Shown: one piece after another, positions 31,801 to 40,138 of the stretch
Layout: every line of letters starts with the position of its first letter
Position numbering within the stretch: the stretch's first letter is position 1
IMG/VR virus record: IMGVR_UViG_3300035523_000125
Span: 1-51,684 of that record
Length of the DNA: 51,684 nucleotides
From: a virus
Direction: 5' to 3' (one strand)
The notes under the pieces: generated by a model
Database searches by the model: none
Seen by the model: only the letters and a program-made list of their open reading frames with translations
What the model was told of the DNA's origin: nothing
Program-made: the position numbers and the translations under genes

Positions 31801-32968
31801 CCCAATCTTGCATAACGTCAATACTCTGCGGGACCCAAATTCTGGACCAGCGGTGCGGGAACGCGTGCGTCGCTTGTTCGAGGTGGTTCACCTGCGTCGT
31901 CGTGCGCACGTCACGATGCGCGACCTGCGGTCAGCGCTTTCATGGCTCCTGCTGCGCGACCACGGGTGCTTGGACGTGCAGAGCATACTCAAGCAGCTCG
32001 ACCAGGATGGGCCGACCTCCCTGGTCGCGCTGTATTACACCGAGGCGTTTGCCGATCTCGAAGCGGGCGTCCGTCCTCCTGTGAGAACAGCAGACCCGGA
32101 GCGTACGACTGATAGGCTCGTGGGCAGGCTTCGTGAGGCGGATGTCGGCCGGGTGAACCACCCGATGCTCGATCGTGAGCTCGACCGGAACATCGACGGC
32201 GCGGTGCCGTGGATGACCTTCGAGGCGCGTAGCGAAACGGCGGCGGCGCAGCTTCGTCGCTTCGCTAGCGGAGTCCCTCGTCCCGGCGATGACGTGCCTT
32301 TCGAAAAGGTAGTGGAGGATCGACGGCAGCTTGCCGGAGTCCTCCGCCGCTGGGCGTACTTCGAGAGACGTGACAACGCTTGGGAGGACATGCTGCCGTA
32401 CAGGTCGGTCGGGCTCTTGGAGTCCGTAATCAATGCCTCCAGCGAGGCCGACCGAGACAAGGCTTGCCGCGAACTGCGGGATCGCATGGTCGAGGCAGTG
32501 AGCGTGGCCGAGGGGGTCCGAAACCCCAGGCTGAGGCGCAACTACCTCGCGCTTCGGGTCTCTCGGGTCAAGACGGCAGCCATCCGCTCCTATCGCCTCT
32601 TTCCGAAGGCTGGATTCGAGATTCGCGTCGCACGTCCGTCTCAAGAGACCTATCTGGAGTTCTCCCCCGACGTAGTGGAGTTGGTCTCCCTGGACGGGCC
32701 TGCGAGGCTGCGCATTTCTCTCGACCTCTTGGAGATGATGGAGTTGATCCGCCACGGCTATCGCCCCACCGCGGCCGATCTTCAGGGCTTGTTCGTAAAT
32801 CTTCTGATCTTCCGGAACGAGTTGTTGGCGACCACTTTTGACCGTGTCCTGCTCTCTGCTGACGAAGAGCAGTTCTTCGAGGTCTCTGCCGAGGCTCGGC
32901 CCGAAGGAATCCGGCTGGCGCTCATGCGGCATGGGATCGAAGTCGATGATGCTGTGGAGGGGGCATGA
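28805..32968 (+). CDS. NERD / pseudokinase / Ser-Thr kinase / P-loop protein (MADS MAD6-like, PglW-like)
   Basis: A 1387-aa multidomain protein. Residues 15-150: NERD nuclease-related domain, D53 and E66-A-K68 (the nuclease triad order). 190-465: a kinase fold with the HRD changed to H324-R-N326 and DFD for DFG, so probably a pseudokinase. 495-760: an active-looking kinase, Gly loop GRGTFARVF (about 500), AMKVL lysine, H614-R-D616, then IDFN at the DFG site. 830-1100: P-loop G831-NAGDGK-T838 and a Cys cluster (CDACSVRASC). The C-terminal 280 residues are helical. PglW of Pgl/BREX type 2 has a similar NERD-kinase start but there is no PglZ or BrxC here. A role in sensing phage and phosphorylating partners is the family expectation. 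Confidence 0.85.
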   Translation: MARVIYTPSGGDGPVGPFEHEVLELLHRALPRTWGLAPNFQLKQRGHDALEYDIVLLASHALFVIEAKEWYGRLTGDDQEWLLNQTPKRCPMWTVNHKCKVLKTELGALANEVQVAPVFVVPDGTAIQLSGSWKGSVVNLGGLAAWLQDVRNVPSHRRGEDLSPRFQAMEQALQGKWGARQRQSRRRVGSYEIVETLHVAPEEAMYVAKRAYVEGDPSRYRVRTWKINPLGAHEEVEQRKAVVRRPTEAIARIGRHPNLLPVLQFDYIDEDHEFFEVTEWSEYGTLHGFLSNAERDRLTIRERLEIAEGVAAALETVHAAGVVHRNVSSAAVLIGFDRKPRLTDFDRAWMEAGRTVFADTENRAIRPYLPPELANVSDYDFDTTSDMYSFGVLLYQLLTDELPFEGPEAAKAAGGCPTKLPSEVRAGVDSTIDELVLNLLRTDDFKARPTASSALQRLHSVLGMTTGPGRKEPSQPPAPPLELKVGAILDGVWRLDEEIGRGTFARVFRVFNLDHQRTYAMKVLVDGENADLALHEFNQVQPHLPAHPNIVHIVWMARLGPPLDHPYIVSEFVKGETLEPYCADERRLAWSDIKSIGIQLLDALAALHGNGIFHRDIKPANVMLELPTHQPKLIDFNIAAKSGEAKGKAGTRRYWAPDVATAGWGPHADLFSLGVVLYELVVHRHPFPHDRPDGGIPYDPRQLAVGVSLSEELAKFLLKAVQPQASERFNAAAEMRDALAAVPSMLAPAGPPIVSLDAFAGIQLEPAEMGRADYNPFVTRLLTLYSQARRTNAGTRGLDEIARLTYVRTGLDDKLAPAITTGRYRLVIVTGNAGDGKTAFLEQVETLFELNGAQISRLPTKNGSTWTWEGRSYETNYDGSQDEEDRSNDAVLDAFLKPFEGDEMGGLAGSAVRLIAINEGRLLDFLAHGPRAGAYGGLRRFVNSALAGGALPDGALLVNLNLRAVTAGGANSLIERQLKQLLQPALWAPCDACSVRASCPILHNVNTLRDPNSGPAVRERVRRLFEVVHLRRRAHVTMRDLRSALSWLLLRDHGCLDVQSILKQLDQDGPTSLVALYYTEAFADLEAGVRPPVRTADPERTTDRLVGRLREADVGRVNHPMLDRELDRNIDGAVPWMTFEARSETAAAQLRRFASGVPRPGDDVPFEKVVEDRRQLAGVLRRWAYFERRDNAWEDMLPYRSVGLLESVINASSEADRDKACRELRDRMVEAVSVAEGVRNPRLRRNYLALRVSRVKTAAIRSYRLFPKAGFEIRVARPSQETYLEFSPDVVELVSLDGPARLRISLDLLEMMELIRHGYRPTAADLQGLFVNLLIFRNELLATTFDRVLLSADEEQFFEVSAEARPEGIRLALMRHGIEVDDAVEGA

Positions 32969-34572
32969 AGCTTCGCAAGCAAGACCAGGAGTTTCGCAAC
33001 CCGCGCCTCTTCTACGCCGACCCGAAGAACGTGGATCTCGACCGGGTGTTGATAGTCCTCTTCCTCTGGCTCAAGACTGGCGGCATGCGCCCTGCGACGA
33101 CGGGACGCCAGAAGAAGGAATTCGAGAAGGTGGATGTCCACTTCAAGCGATTAGCTGGCCTGCCGGGCGTCAGCGGCTTTTCCGAGAATGAGGAGATTGC
33201 GCGCCGGTGGCTTGAGACGGACGTTTTCGACCTTGTGAACCGCGGGCGGCCGACAGAGGCAATCGCTTCACTGCGACCACTGCACCTTGATGCCCACAAG
33301 ATCCGAGTTGCGAAGCATTGTCGCGACTACAACTTCGCGGATGCGCTGTATGCGATGCTTGAGCACGGCGAGGGGACGGCACATAAGGAGCTCAAGGCGT
33401 ATCTTGAGTGCGGACGCCAGTTTCAGGCCGGCGCGAAGCTGGACCTAGAAACCCTGGCAGTTCTCAAACTTGTCGAGGGGGTAAGTGACTCCTTCCCTTC
33501 TGGGGAGAAGATCACCCCATATCCGCCGATCTGTCGGGGTCAGTCCCGCGTTCTATGTGACGACATCGAGCGCATCCTTTCCTATAAGGACGTACCGCGC
33601 TCTGTAATGATAGACTACTTGCGCACGATCCTAGGATTGCACCTGGGTCTCTACACCCTGCGCCTAGGGCGCCAGCTTTCGGGCTGGGTCCGCGACTGCA
33701 GTTCGAACGCGACTTGCCGGAATTGCGCCGTCTACGGGAATTTGGACGATCCCTTCGCGCAGTGCGCGTACCCCGTCTCATTCACCACTGACATGGGGGG
33801 CGACTACCGGAGTCGGATGGCACAGCTGGCGCAGGAGGATGCCGGCGCTGAGTACGCGCGGCTTGGCGACCTTGTGAAGGCAGTCTTCGCAATGAACCAG
33901 CTATTGCGCTACGCGCGGGAGGAAGGGACCTCGGATGACCCTTTCGATGTTCCATCTCTTCTGGCGAATCCGAAACCTGAATTCGAGTCCGACTTCAAGG
34001 CGATCTTGAAGCAAATCCGCGGCCTGAATTCGGAGGATGAGGCTTTGTCTCCCGAGGTCGAGGCTATCCTCAACTCCGGCCTGTCGTCGTTCGATATCTT
34101 GATCGAATTGGTAACGCATGTTCGGCAAGCTCATCACATCAAGTACCTCGTACAGATGACTGACAAGCTGTTCCAAAAGAACTCGCCCTTTGGTGCTCTG
34201 GTGCAGGGGAAATCGAAGACCAACCCGCGGCGCTGGCACCTCGGTGGTCGAATGCTAGAGGTCCTCGTGCAGCTTGCCGTTCTCAGGGCAAAGGACACGC
34301 CAGCGGGTCGTCGTTTTTCTACAGAGCCGATTCTGGTCGAAGACTTCTTGCACTGGGTTGAGCGACGGTACGGCTTCGTCATTGCCCCCGGCGTCACAAA
34401 TACCGGCCGGAAGCCGGTGACGCTGGACGAGCACCGGGCTTTTCGCGACAACGTGCGTGCCTTCAAGGACCGCTTGCGGGAAATCGGCTTCTACGACGAC
34501 CTGTCGGATGCCTACAACGCCCAAACCATCCACCCGCGCTACGAGTTGCGTGCAGAGGAGAATGCGTCGTGA
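32965..34572 (+). CDS. Cys-cluster protein of the defence operon (MADS MAD7-like)
   Basis: A 535-aa protein, KLRKQDQEFRNPRLFYADPK at the start. Helical, with tetratricopeptide-like spacing around residues 80-160 (ADALYAMLEHGEGTAHKEL). The stretch DCSSNATCRNCAVYG (residues 249-263) with a further Cys after 10 residues is a likely metal site (C-x5-C-x2-C). The C-terminal half is helical with a basic RWHLGGRMLEVLVQLAVLR segment. No catalytic motif seen. It starts in an ATGA overlap with the kinase gene and ends in a GTGA overlap with the giant ATPase gene, so all three are coupled. I recall a MAD7 of comparable position and size in MADS. Mechanism unknown. Confidence 0.7.
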   Translation: MKLRKQDQEFRNPRLFYADPKNVDLDRVLIVLFLWLKTGGMRPATTGRQKKEFEKVDVHFKRLAGLPGVSGFSENEEIARRWLETDVFDLVNRGRPTEAIASLRPLHLDAHKIRVAKHCRDYNFADALYAMLEHGEGTAHKELKAYLECGRQFQAGAKLDLETLAVLKLVEGVSDSFPSGEKITPYPPICRGQSRVLCDDIERILSYKDVPRSVMIDYLRTILGLHLGLYTLRLGRQLSGWVRDCSSNATCRNCAVYGNLDDPFAQCAYPVSFTTDMGGDYRSRMAQLAQEDAGAEYARLGDLVKAVFAMNQLLRYAREEGTSDDPFDVPSLLANPKPEFESDFKAILKQIRGLNSEDEALSPEVEAILNSGLSSFDILIELVTHVRQAHHIKYLVQMTDKLFQKNSPFGALVQGKSKTNPRRWHLGGRMLEVLVQLAVLRAKDTPAGRRFSTEPILVEDFLHWVERRYGFVIAPGVTNTGRKPVTLDEHRAFRDNVRAFKDRLREIGFYDDLSDAYNAQTIHPRYELRAEENAS

Positions 34573-37500
34573 CCACGCTACTCCCACTCGTCCCGGCGGA
34601 GTCTGGCGACCACCATGAGGCGCTCTCGCTGCTGTTGGCGCCGCGACTGCGGGAAGTGCTGGAAGGGGCCGGGCCGGGCCACCGCTTGCGCGTCACAACC
34701 CTGCCGCACCCCGTGATGGAGCGGCTCGCAGTGGCCCTCGAAGACCCTCGGTGGTTGGTCCGAGTGGTGAGCGAGCACCCGGCGCGGCCCTACGAGGCGA
34801 CCGCCGCGACGATAATCCGGCTTCGAGACCATGCGAAGACCCCGGTTCTCGTTTTCTTTCCACCTGGTCCTCGCACCGCCTCTGAGGATTCCCTCGACAT
34901 CGCCACGTTCACCGAGCTCTCGCTGGCCTCTGTCGCGCAGAGTCTTGCAGACGCACTTCTGGAGCGATTGGACGAACCGCTGCGGGGCGAAGTGCGTGAG
35001 GTATTGAAGCACCTCGCGGAGGTCCGACAGATTCGACACCCGGACGAGCAGGTGGATTACCTTCTCACGGTTCTCAAGAATGGAGCCACGCCGGCGGCGG
35101 CCGGGGGAGCCCTGTTTCAGTTCGGTTTGGTGCCGGATTTCGGACTATTCACGCGGGGCGCGGGGGGCACGCTGTTCTGGCTTTCCAGGAATCTTCAACA
35201 GTGTGCCAAGCTCTCCGACGTCAACCAACCGCTTCAGCGGCGACTGCGCGGGCTGGGACTCAAGCCTGATACGCTGCAACAAGAACTCTTCCGCTTCTTT
35301 CGGCTGCGACACACAGAAGAGCCCCGGTCCTGGGGCAGGTTGGTTGCGTGCGATGCGAGCAATCGCCATCTCTCGCTCGATCGGTGGGAGTTCGCTGACG
35401 CGGAAAGCGAAGGCGAGCTTCGGCTAGTTCTCGATTCTTTGAATCTGCCGCGCCAGATCGCCGATGACGTGGCGGGCGCAGACCGAATGCCGGTCCTGAA
35501 TATTACCGGCAAGGAACCGCTGAAGGTGGTGTTCCGGTCGATTCCCAATCCGTCTCAGGCCCCTGCCTGGGTGCATTGGCGGGTGCAGTTCTTGGCTATC
35601 GGGGATGGCGCCGCGACGGTCGCGTGGGAGAGCAACAACTTCCCAAAGCCCGCGGGTGGGCGGCTCGCGAAGGTCCGGCGTTCGATCAAGACCAAGGACT
35701 TGGAGTCCCTTGACGAAGGGACCTACTTCTTGCGGGTCGATGCCTACGACGCTGGAGGCGCTCTCCTGACGACGCCTCGACGCCTCGACCCCAAGAACGA
35801 GGCATCACGGGCCGAGAACGAGTCTGAACCTTTCCTAGTGGTCCGGGAGGAGGTTGTTATCGAGGACCCCGATGCACGGGCGACCTTCGTCCCGTCGCTT
35901 CTGGCAGCTTGGATTCGCGGCGGGTTGAAAGCCCTCGACGGGACGACTAGGGAGTCGGTGCCAAGCCGCGCAAGCCTTGCGGGGTCCTGGAATCAGCCGA
36001 TAGGTGCATCAGTGAAGGGCGACGTGCGTTTCGACCTCGAGTCCGAAGGCTTCAATGGGTTCGCGGTCGTCGTCCCCGGGCTGTTGCGCAAAGTAGAGAG
36101 CATGTTCCTTGGCAATCCTCGCGCTCTCGGGGTGTACTCGATGGCGCTTGGGGAAGCCCGAACTCCTGGCGATGTGGAGTTGGTGTGCAAGGAGCCGGCG
36201 GTCCTTGATGGTGTTCCCAGTATCGCCTCGTTCCTCAATGCGCGGGAGGAGGTATTTCGACGAATCCGTGACCAGCACCTGCCGCCAGGCGCGATGCCAG
36301 AGGAACGCGCCGCGAGACAGGGCATCGTGGAGGTGGTGGACCTCGCGCCACATTCAAGCGCCGTCCGAGCGTACGCCCAGTCGTTCGCCGAGCTCGTTCG
36401 TGGAGCAATGGAGCTTGATAGCGCGCATAGGACTGCCCTACTGCGCGCTATTGCCTGGCTTGATGCAGTCGAGCTGCGATGGCGTGCCCAACCGGGCGAT
36501 CCCGGGCGCGCTGTGCTGCTCGGGCCGACTCACCCGCTTCGGCTCTTGTGGCATCTCGCGCATACCGTCGAATGCGCCAATGCGATCGAGGCGTGGGATC
36601 ATCGAACGCACCAGGTGCCAGACTGGAGGCGGTTTGTTGAGCAACTACGGGACGAGTTGCTGCCCCTCAACCTTCCGATGGCTCTCTTCGACCGACGCGG
36701 GAGAGCGTACACTGAGGCTCTCCCGATAACGTCATTCTGGGGCCTGTACCTTCCGGACCGGGACCTAGATGGCCGACACGTGGATACCGCAGCAGCACGC
36801 GATCGGGCGCTCGCGAGCATGGGCGTCCGTTCCCGTTCCGTGGCAGTGACGACCGTCAACTCTGATGAAATCGCGGCACGCCTGTACGACTTCGTCGTCC
36901 AGCACCCCTACGTCGAGCAACTGCGGCTCAATGTCTTCAACCCTGGCAACGGAGAGTTGGTCGCCGACGTGCTTCGGGGAGTCGAAGCTCTGCGGCGTGA
37001 ACACCGCTCTCCGTCTTCGCTGCGGTATGCCGTCCACCTGTTTGCTCCCGCGAGCCAGCTCGACTCTGTGGGTGAGGCGGTCGAGAGCCTGCTCGATCCC
37101 GAGCGGCACGTCGGTGAGGACGATGAGTTCACTCTGTATAGTGGCAACCACCTTCAGCCGAAGCTCCTGGTCGCCCGCAATGACCTTGCCGATTTCGTGG
37201 CCGAGCACACTCGGTATCCGGCCCACCTTTCCGTTCTTGTCGAGCAGTTCGCTGCTCAAGGACGCGTTGGGCCCCTCAAGTTGTTCCGGCGCGGCTCCTT
37301 TGTCGGCGGGCTAGTTCAAGAGCCGGAGACTGTGCCGCTAGATCAGCCAGTGGCGCAGGCCCAACGCGTTGTGGGTTGGTCGAAAGCGGTCCGCCCCGCA
37401 ACCCGCGCCGTGGCGGAGCCGTTGGAGCAACTGATTGCCGAGACGCTAGCCGCCACACACCGCCTTCAGGCAGCCGTAGCTCTTGGCCAGCCAGTGGGAG

Positions 37501-40058
37501 CCGAAGTCGGGCCCATGCTGGCTCTCCAGTTGGACGTGCAAGCGCAGGCGCTCCTACGTCAAGTCCACGAGGTGAGCGACCGCGTCATTACTCTCGACCG
37601 ACATCTGGGGGTCGACTTTTTCGACGCGCCCGCTGCTGGCAAGGAAACGGGATACCTCCTGGATTTCGCGCCGGAGTTTCTCCAAGAGGAGCGACAGCGC
37701 ATTGTCCTGACGACCAGGAACACGCAGGAGATCGAGGGAGTCCTGTCCCCGATGCTCAAGTCGTACGGCATCAACTTGCGACCAGGTGATGAGCTGATGG
37801 TGTTGGAGGGCCTTCGGTCGCTGTCCGGTCGCCTAGCCATTAGGTTGGAGGGATCGACGACACGGGCGCAGGAAGTAGTGGGCCTACTGTTCGCGCGATG
37901 GCTCCTGGAAGAAGTCGGCGCGCTTGAGAACCGCATCGTTCTCCCGCTGGATGCTCACCGTTCGTGGTTCCAGGGCCCTGGGCCTCAGCGGCGGGCCGAT
38001 CTCCTCTTGGTCGGTTTCCCGGGCAGCGGCGTAGTGCGCATGGACGTGATCGAGGTGAAGTTGCGGGAGGAACTCCCGCCGGGAGCGCGGGAACCTCTCT
38101 ACCGGTCGATGCGTGAGCAGACCGACGTGACGACCGAGCGTCTGCGCGCGCTATTCGACCCGGCTCTCTACGCCCTGCCTCGGGCAGACCAAGCGCTTCG
38201 TGCGAAGGAACTCGCAGGGGTGCTCTCCTTCTATATTCGGCGCGCGGTGAGATACGGCCTGCTCATGCCGCCTGCAGGGCAAGCGGCACTGGCCTTTGCC
38301 GAACGCCTCGATGACGGTTACAAGCTCGATGTCCAGCGCATGGGCGTGGTGTTCGAGCGCCTTGGCTCCGGCCTCCACATCGATGAGGACGAACCGGGCT
38401 TCACTGTCTACCGCTTCGGCGCGAACAAAGCCCGCAAGCTGTTCCATCTCGCGATGGGGCGCTTTGACGAGCGCTCGTCTGTGCGTGGCGGCGAATCGAG
38501 CGAGGCTTCGGTCCCCGAGGGGAGCAGCGTCGGTCTCGTTGAAGATGTCGGCGAAGAGCGCTTGGTGGAGGTGTTGCGTACTACCCTACATGTGCCGCCA
38601 TCGCGAACGACATCTGAGCCAGCGGGGCCCATGCGAGCAGACGAGCGGGCGAACGAACAGCCGGCCACCTACCCGGAGGATTCGAAGAAGGGCGAGGAAC
38701 CTGCGACGGCCAAGCCTTCAATCTCCGACAGCGGTCAGAAGGTCGAAGCGGCGCCTGTGCCAAGCGTGCCCGTCGAAGTGCCCCAACCCTCTAGCGAAGA
38801 AGGAAGTGCGGCCGAACCGAGGGCTACCGCGCTCGTTGTGCCCAAAGTAGTGCCGGACGTTCTCCTGGGCGCAACCACAATGACTCCCCAGTACGGTGTT
38901 CTCGGTCGTTTTGGATCGAGCTCGGTCGCCCTTGACCTCAATGGCTGCAACACCATCTCGCTTTTCGGTGTGCAGGGCTTCGGCAAAAGCTACACGCTTG
39001 GAGTAATCGCCGAGATGGCGTCGGTCCAGAATACGGGCGTCAACTTGCTACCGTCGCCTCTTGCGACGGTGATCTTCCACTTCCATAAGAGCGACGCCTA
39101 CGAGCCTGAATATGTCACAGCGGTAGCTCCGAATCGAAAGGCCTCGGAGGTAGACCGACTCTTGGCGGAGTACGGCGCGAAGCCTAAAGGACTCGAAGAC
39201 GTCGTCCTACTAGCACCGGAGGCGAAGGTCGAACGTCGGCGTCAAGAGTATCCGGGCCTCCGTGTTGAACCGATCAAGTTCAGTTCCTCAGAGTTGGGGG
39301 CGGAGAGCTGGAAGTACCTCCTTGGTGCCTATGGCAACGACTCGCTCTACATTAGGCAGCTAGTTGCCATCATGCGCCGGCACCGTGACGGGCTCACTCT
39401 CGAAACCCTCAGACAGGAAATCGAAGATGCCGAGCTTCCTCCGGCCGCGCAGCGCCTCGCCGAAGACCGCCTCAATCTTGCCCGGCCCTACATCGACGAC
39501 AACCGCCGACTAGGAGAAGTGCTTCGCCCTGGGCGGACGGTCATCGTAGACCTGCGTGACGAGTGGATCGAAAAGGATGAGGCCTTAGGCCTATTCGTCG
39601 TCATGCTGCGCATATTCGCGGCGAGCCGGCATGAAGGCCGGGAGTTCAAGAAGCTCGTTGTCTTCGACGAGGCCCACAAGTACATCTCGGAATCGGACCT
39701 GGTTTCGCAGGTGGTCGAGAGCATTCGCGAGATGCGACACCAGAACACCAATGTGATCATCGCGAGTCAAGACCCCCTGTCAGTGCCTAGAGTGATCATC
39801 GAACTCTCTACCATCGTGGTCCTCCATCGGATGACGTCGCCGCAATGGCTCAAGCACCTTCGGACCGCCCTTGTCTCGCTGAATGATGTGCAAGACAGCG
39901 CGGTGACGTCGCTCCAGCCCGGAGAGGCATTGGTGTGGGCCCAGAGAAGTACCGACAAGCGATTCACGTTGAGGCCGCAGAAAGTCTCGATTCGCCCGCG
40001 GTTCACGCTGCATGGGGGTGGCACAAAGACCGCGGTAGCGGGTGAAACGATTAAGTGA
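34569..40058 (+). CDS. Giant PD-(D/E)XK plus HerA/FtsK-like ATPase protein (MADS MAD8-like)
   Basis: An 1829-aa protein. The first 1000 residues are a mixed-fold region with no family I recognise. Residues 1130-1170 show a nuclease-like motif: D1144 in RRADLLLVGF and E1162-V-K1164 in MDVIEVKLRE. A Pro/Glu-rich low-complexity linker (1340-1420) follows. The ATPase domain (1430-1800) has Walker A GVQGFGKS (1467-1474), a Walker B-like DEA (1700-1702) in LVVFDEAHKYISES, and IIASQDPLSVP, the arrangement of HerA/FtsK-type translocases. It could load on or move along phage DNA and cut it. The GTG start overlaps the stop of the previous gene. Confidence 0.8.
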   Translation: MTTLLPLVPAESGDHHEALSLLLAPRLREVLEGAGPGHRLRVTTLPHPVMERLAVALEDPRWLVRVVSEHPARPYEATAATIIRLRDHAKTPVLVFFPPGPRTASEDSLDIATFTELSLASVAQSLADALLERLDEPLRGEVREVLKHLAEVRQIRHPDEQVDYLLTVLKNGATPAAAGGALFQFGLVPDFGLFTRGAGGTLFWLSRNLQQCAKLSDVNQPLQRRLRGLGLKPDTLQQELFRFFRLRHTEEPRSWGRLVACDASNRHLSLDRWEFADAESEGELRLVLDSLNLPRQIADDVAGADRMPVLNITGKEPLKVVFRSIPNPSQAPAWVHWRVQFLAIGDGAATVAWESNNFPKPAGGRLAKVRRSIKTKDLESLDEGTYFLRVDAYDAGGALLTTPRRLDPKNEASRAENESEPFLVVREEVVIEDPDARATFVPSLLAAWIRGGLKALDGTTRESVPSRASLAGSWNQPIGASVKGDVRFDLESEGFNGFAVVVPGLLRKVESMFLGNPRALGVYSMALGEARTPGDVELVCKEPAVLDGVPSIASFLNAREEVFRRIRDQHLPPGAMPEERAARQGIVEVVDLAPHSSAVRAYAQSFAELVRGAMELDSAHRTALLRAIAWLDAVELRWRAQPGDPGRAVLLGPTHPLRLLWHLAHTVECANAIEAWDHRTHQVPDWRRFVEQLRDELLPLNLPMALFDRRGRAYTEALPITSFWGLYLPDRDLDGRHVDTAAARDRALASMGVRSRSVAVTTVNSDEIAARLYDFVVQHPYVEQLRLNVFNPGNGELVADVLRGVEALRREHRSPSSLRYAVHLFAPASQLDSVGEAVESLLDPERHVGEDDEFTLYSGNHLQPKLLVARNDLADFVAEHTRYPAHLSVLVEQFAAQGRVGPLKLFRRGSFVGGLVQEPETVPLDQPVAQAQRVVGWSKAVRPATRAVAEPLEQLIAETLAATHRLQAAVALGQPVGAEVGPMLALQLDVQAQALLRQVHEVSDRVITLDRHLGVDFFDAPAAGKETGYLLDFAPEFLQEERQRIVLTTRNTQEIEGVLSPMLKSYGINLRPGDELMVLEGLRSLSGRLAIRLEGSTTRAQEVVGLLFARWLLEEVGALENRIVLPLDAHRSWFQGPGPQRRADLLLVGFPGSGVVRMDVIEVKLREELPPGAREPLYRSMREQTDVTTERLRALFDPALYALPRADQALRAKELAGVLSFYIRRAVRYGLLMPPAGQAALAFAERLDDGYKLDVQRMGVVFERLGSGLHIDEDEPGFTVYRFGANKARKLFHLAMGRFDERSSVRGGESSEASVPEGSSVGLVEDVGEERLVEVLRTTLHVPPSRTTSEPAGPMRADERANEQPATYPEDSKKGEEPATAKPSISDSGQKVEAAPVPSVPVEVPQPSSEEGSAAEPRATALVVPKVVPDVLLGATTMTPQYGVLGRFGSSSVALDLNGCNTISLFGVQGFGKSYTLGVIAEMASVQNTGVNLLPSPLATVIFHFHKSDAYEPEYVTAVAPNRKASEVDRLLAEYGAKPKGLEDVVLLAPEAKVERRRQEYPGLRVEPIKFSSSELGAESWKYLLGAYGNDSLYIRQLVAIMRRHRDGLTLETLRQEIEDAELPPAAQRLAEDRLNLARPYIDDNRRLGEVLRPGRTVIVDLRDEWIEKDEALGLFVVMLRIFAASRHEGREFKKLVVFDEAHKYISESDLVSQVVESIREMRHQNTNVIIASQDPLSVPRVIIELSTIVVLHRMTSPQWLKHLRTALVSLNDVQDSAVTSLQPGEALVWAQRSTDKRFTLRPQKVSIRPRFTLHGGGTKTAVAGETIK

Positions 40059-40138
40059 TGGAGCTATGGCGGCGCCGGCGGGCTGGGAACGATTAGCAAA
40101 GCAAGATATTCCGAGACTTGGCTCAGGCAGGATCCGAT

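Noticed and set aside
28805-40058. BREX or Pgl system
   Set aside because: A NERD-kinase protein resembles PglW, but no PglZ, BrxC/PglY or PglX-type companion is present.
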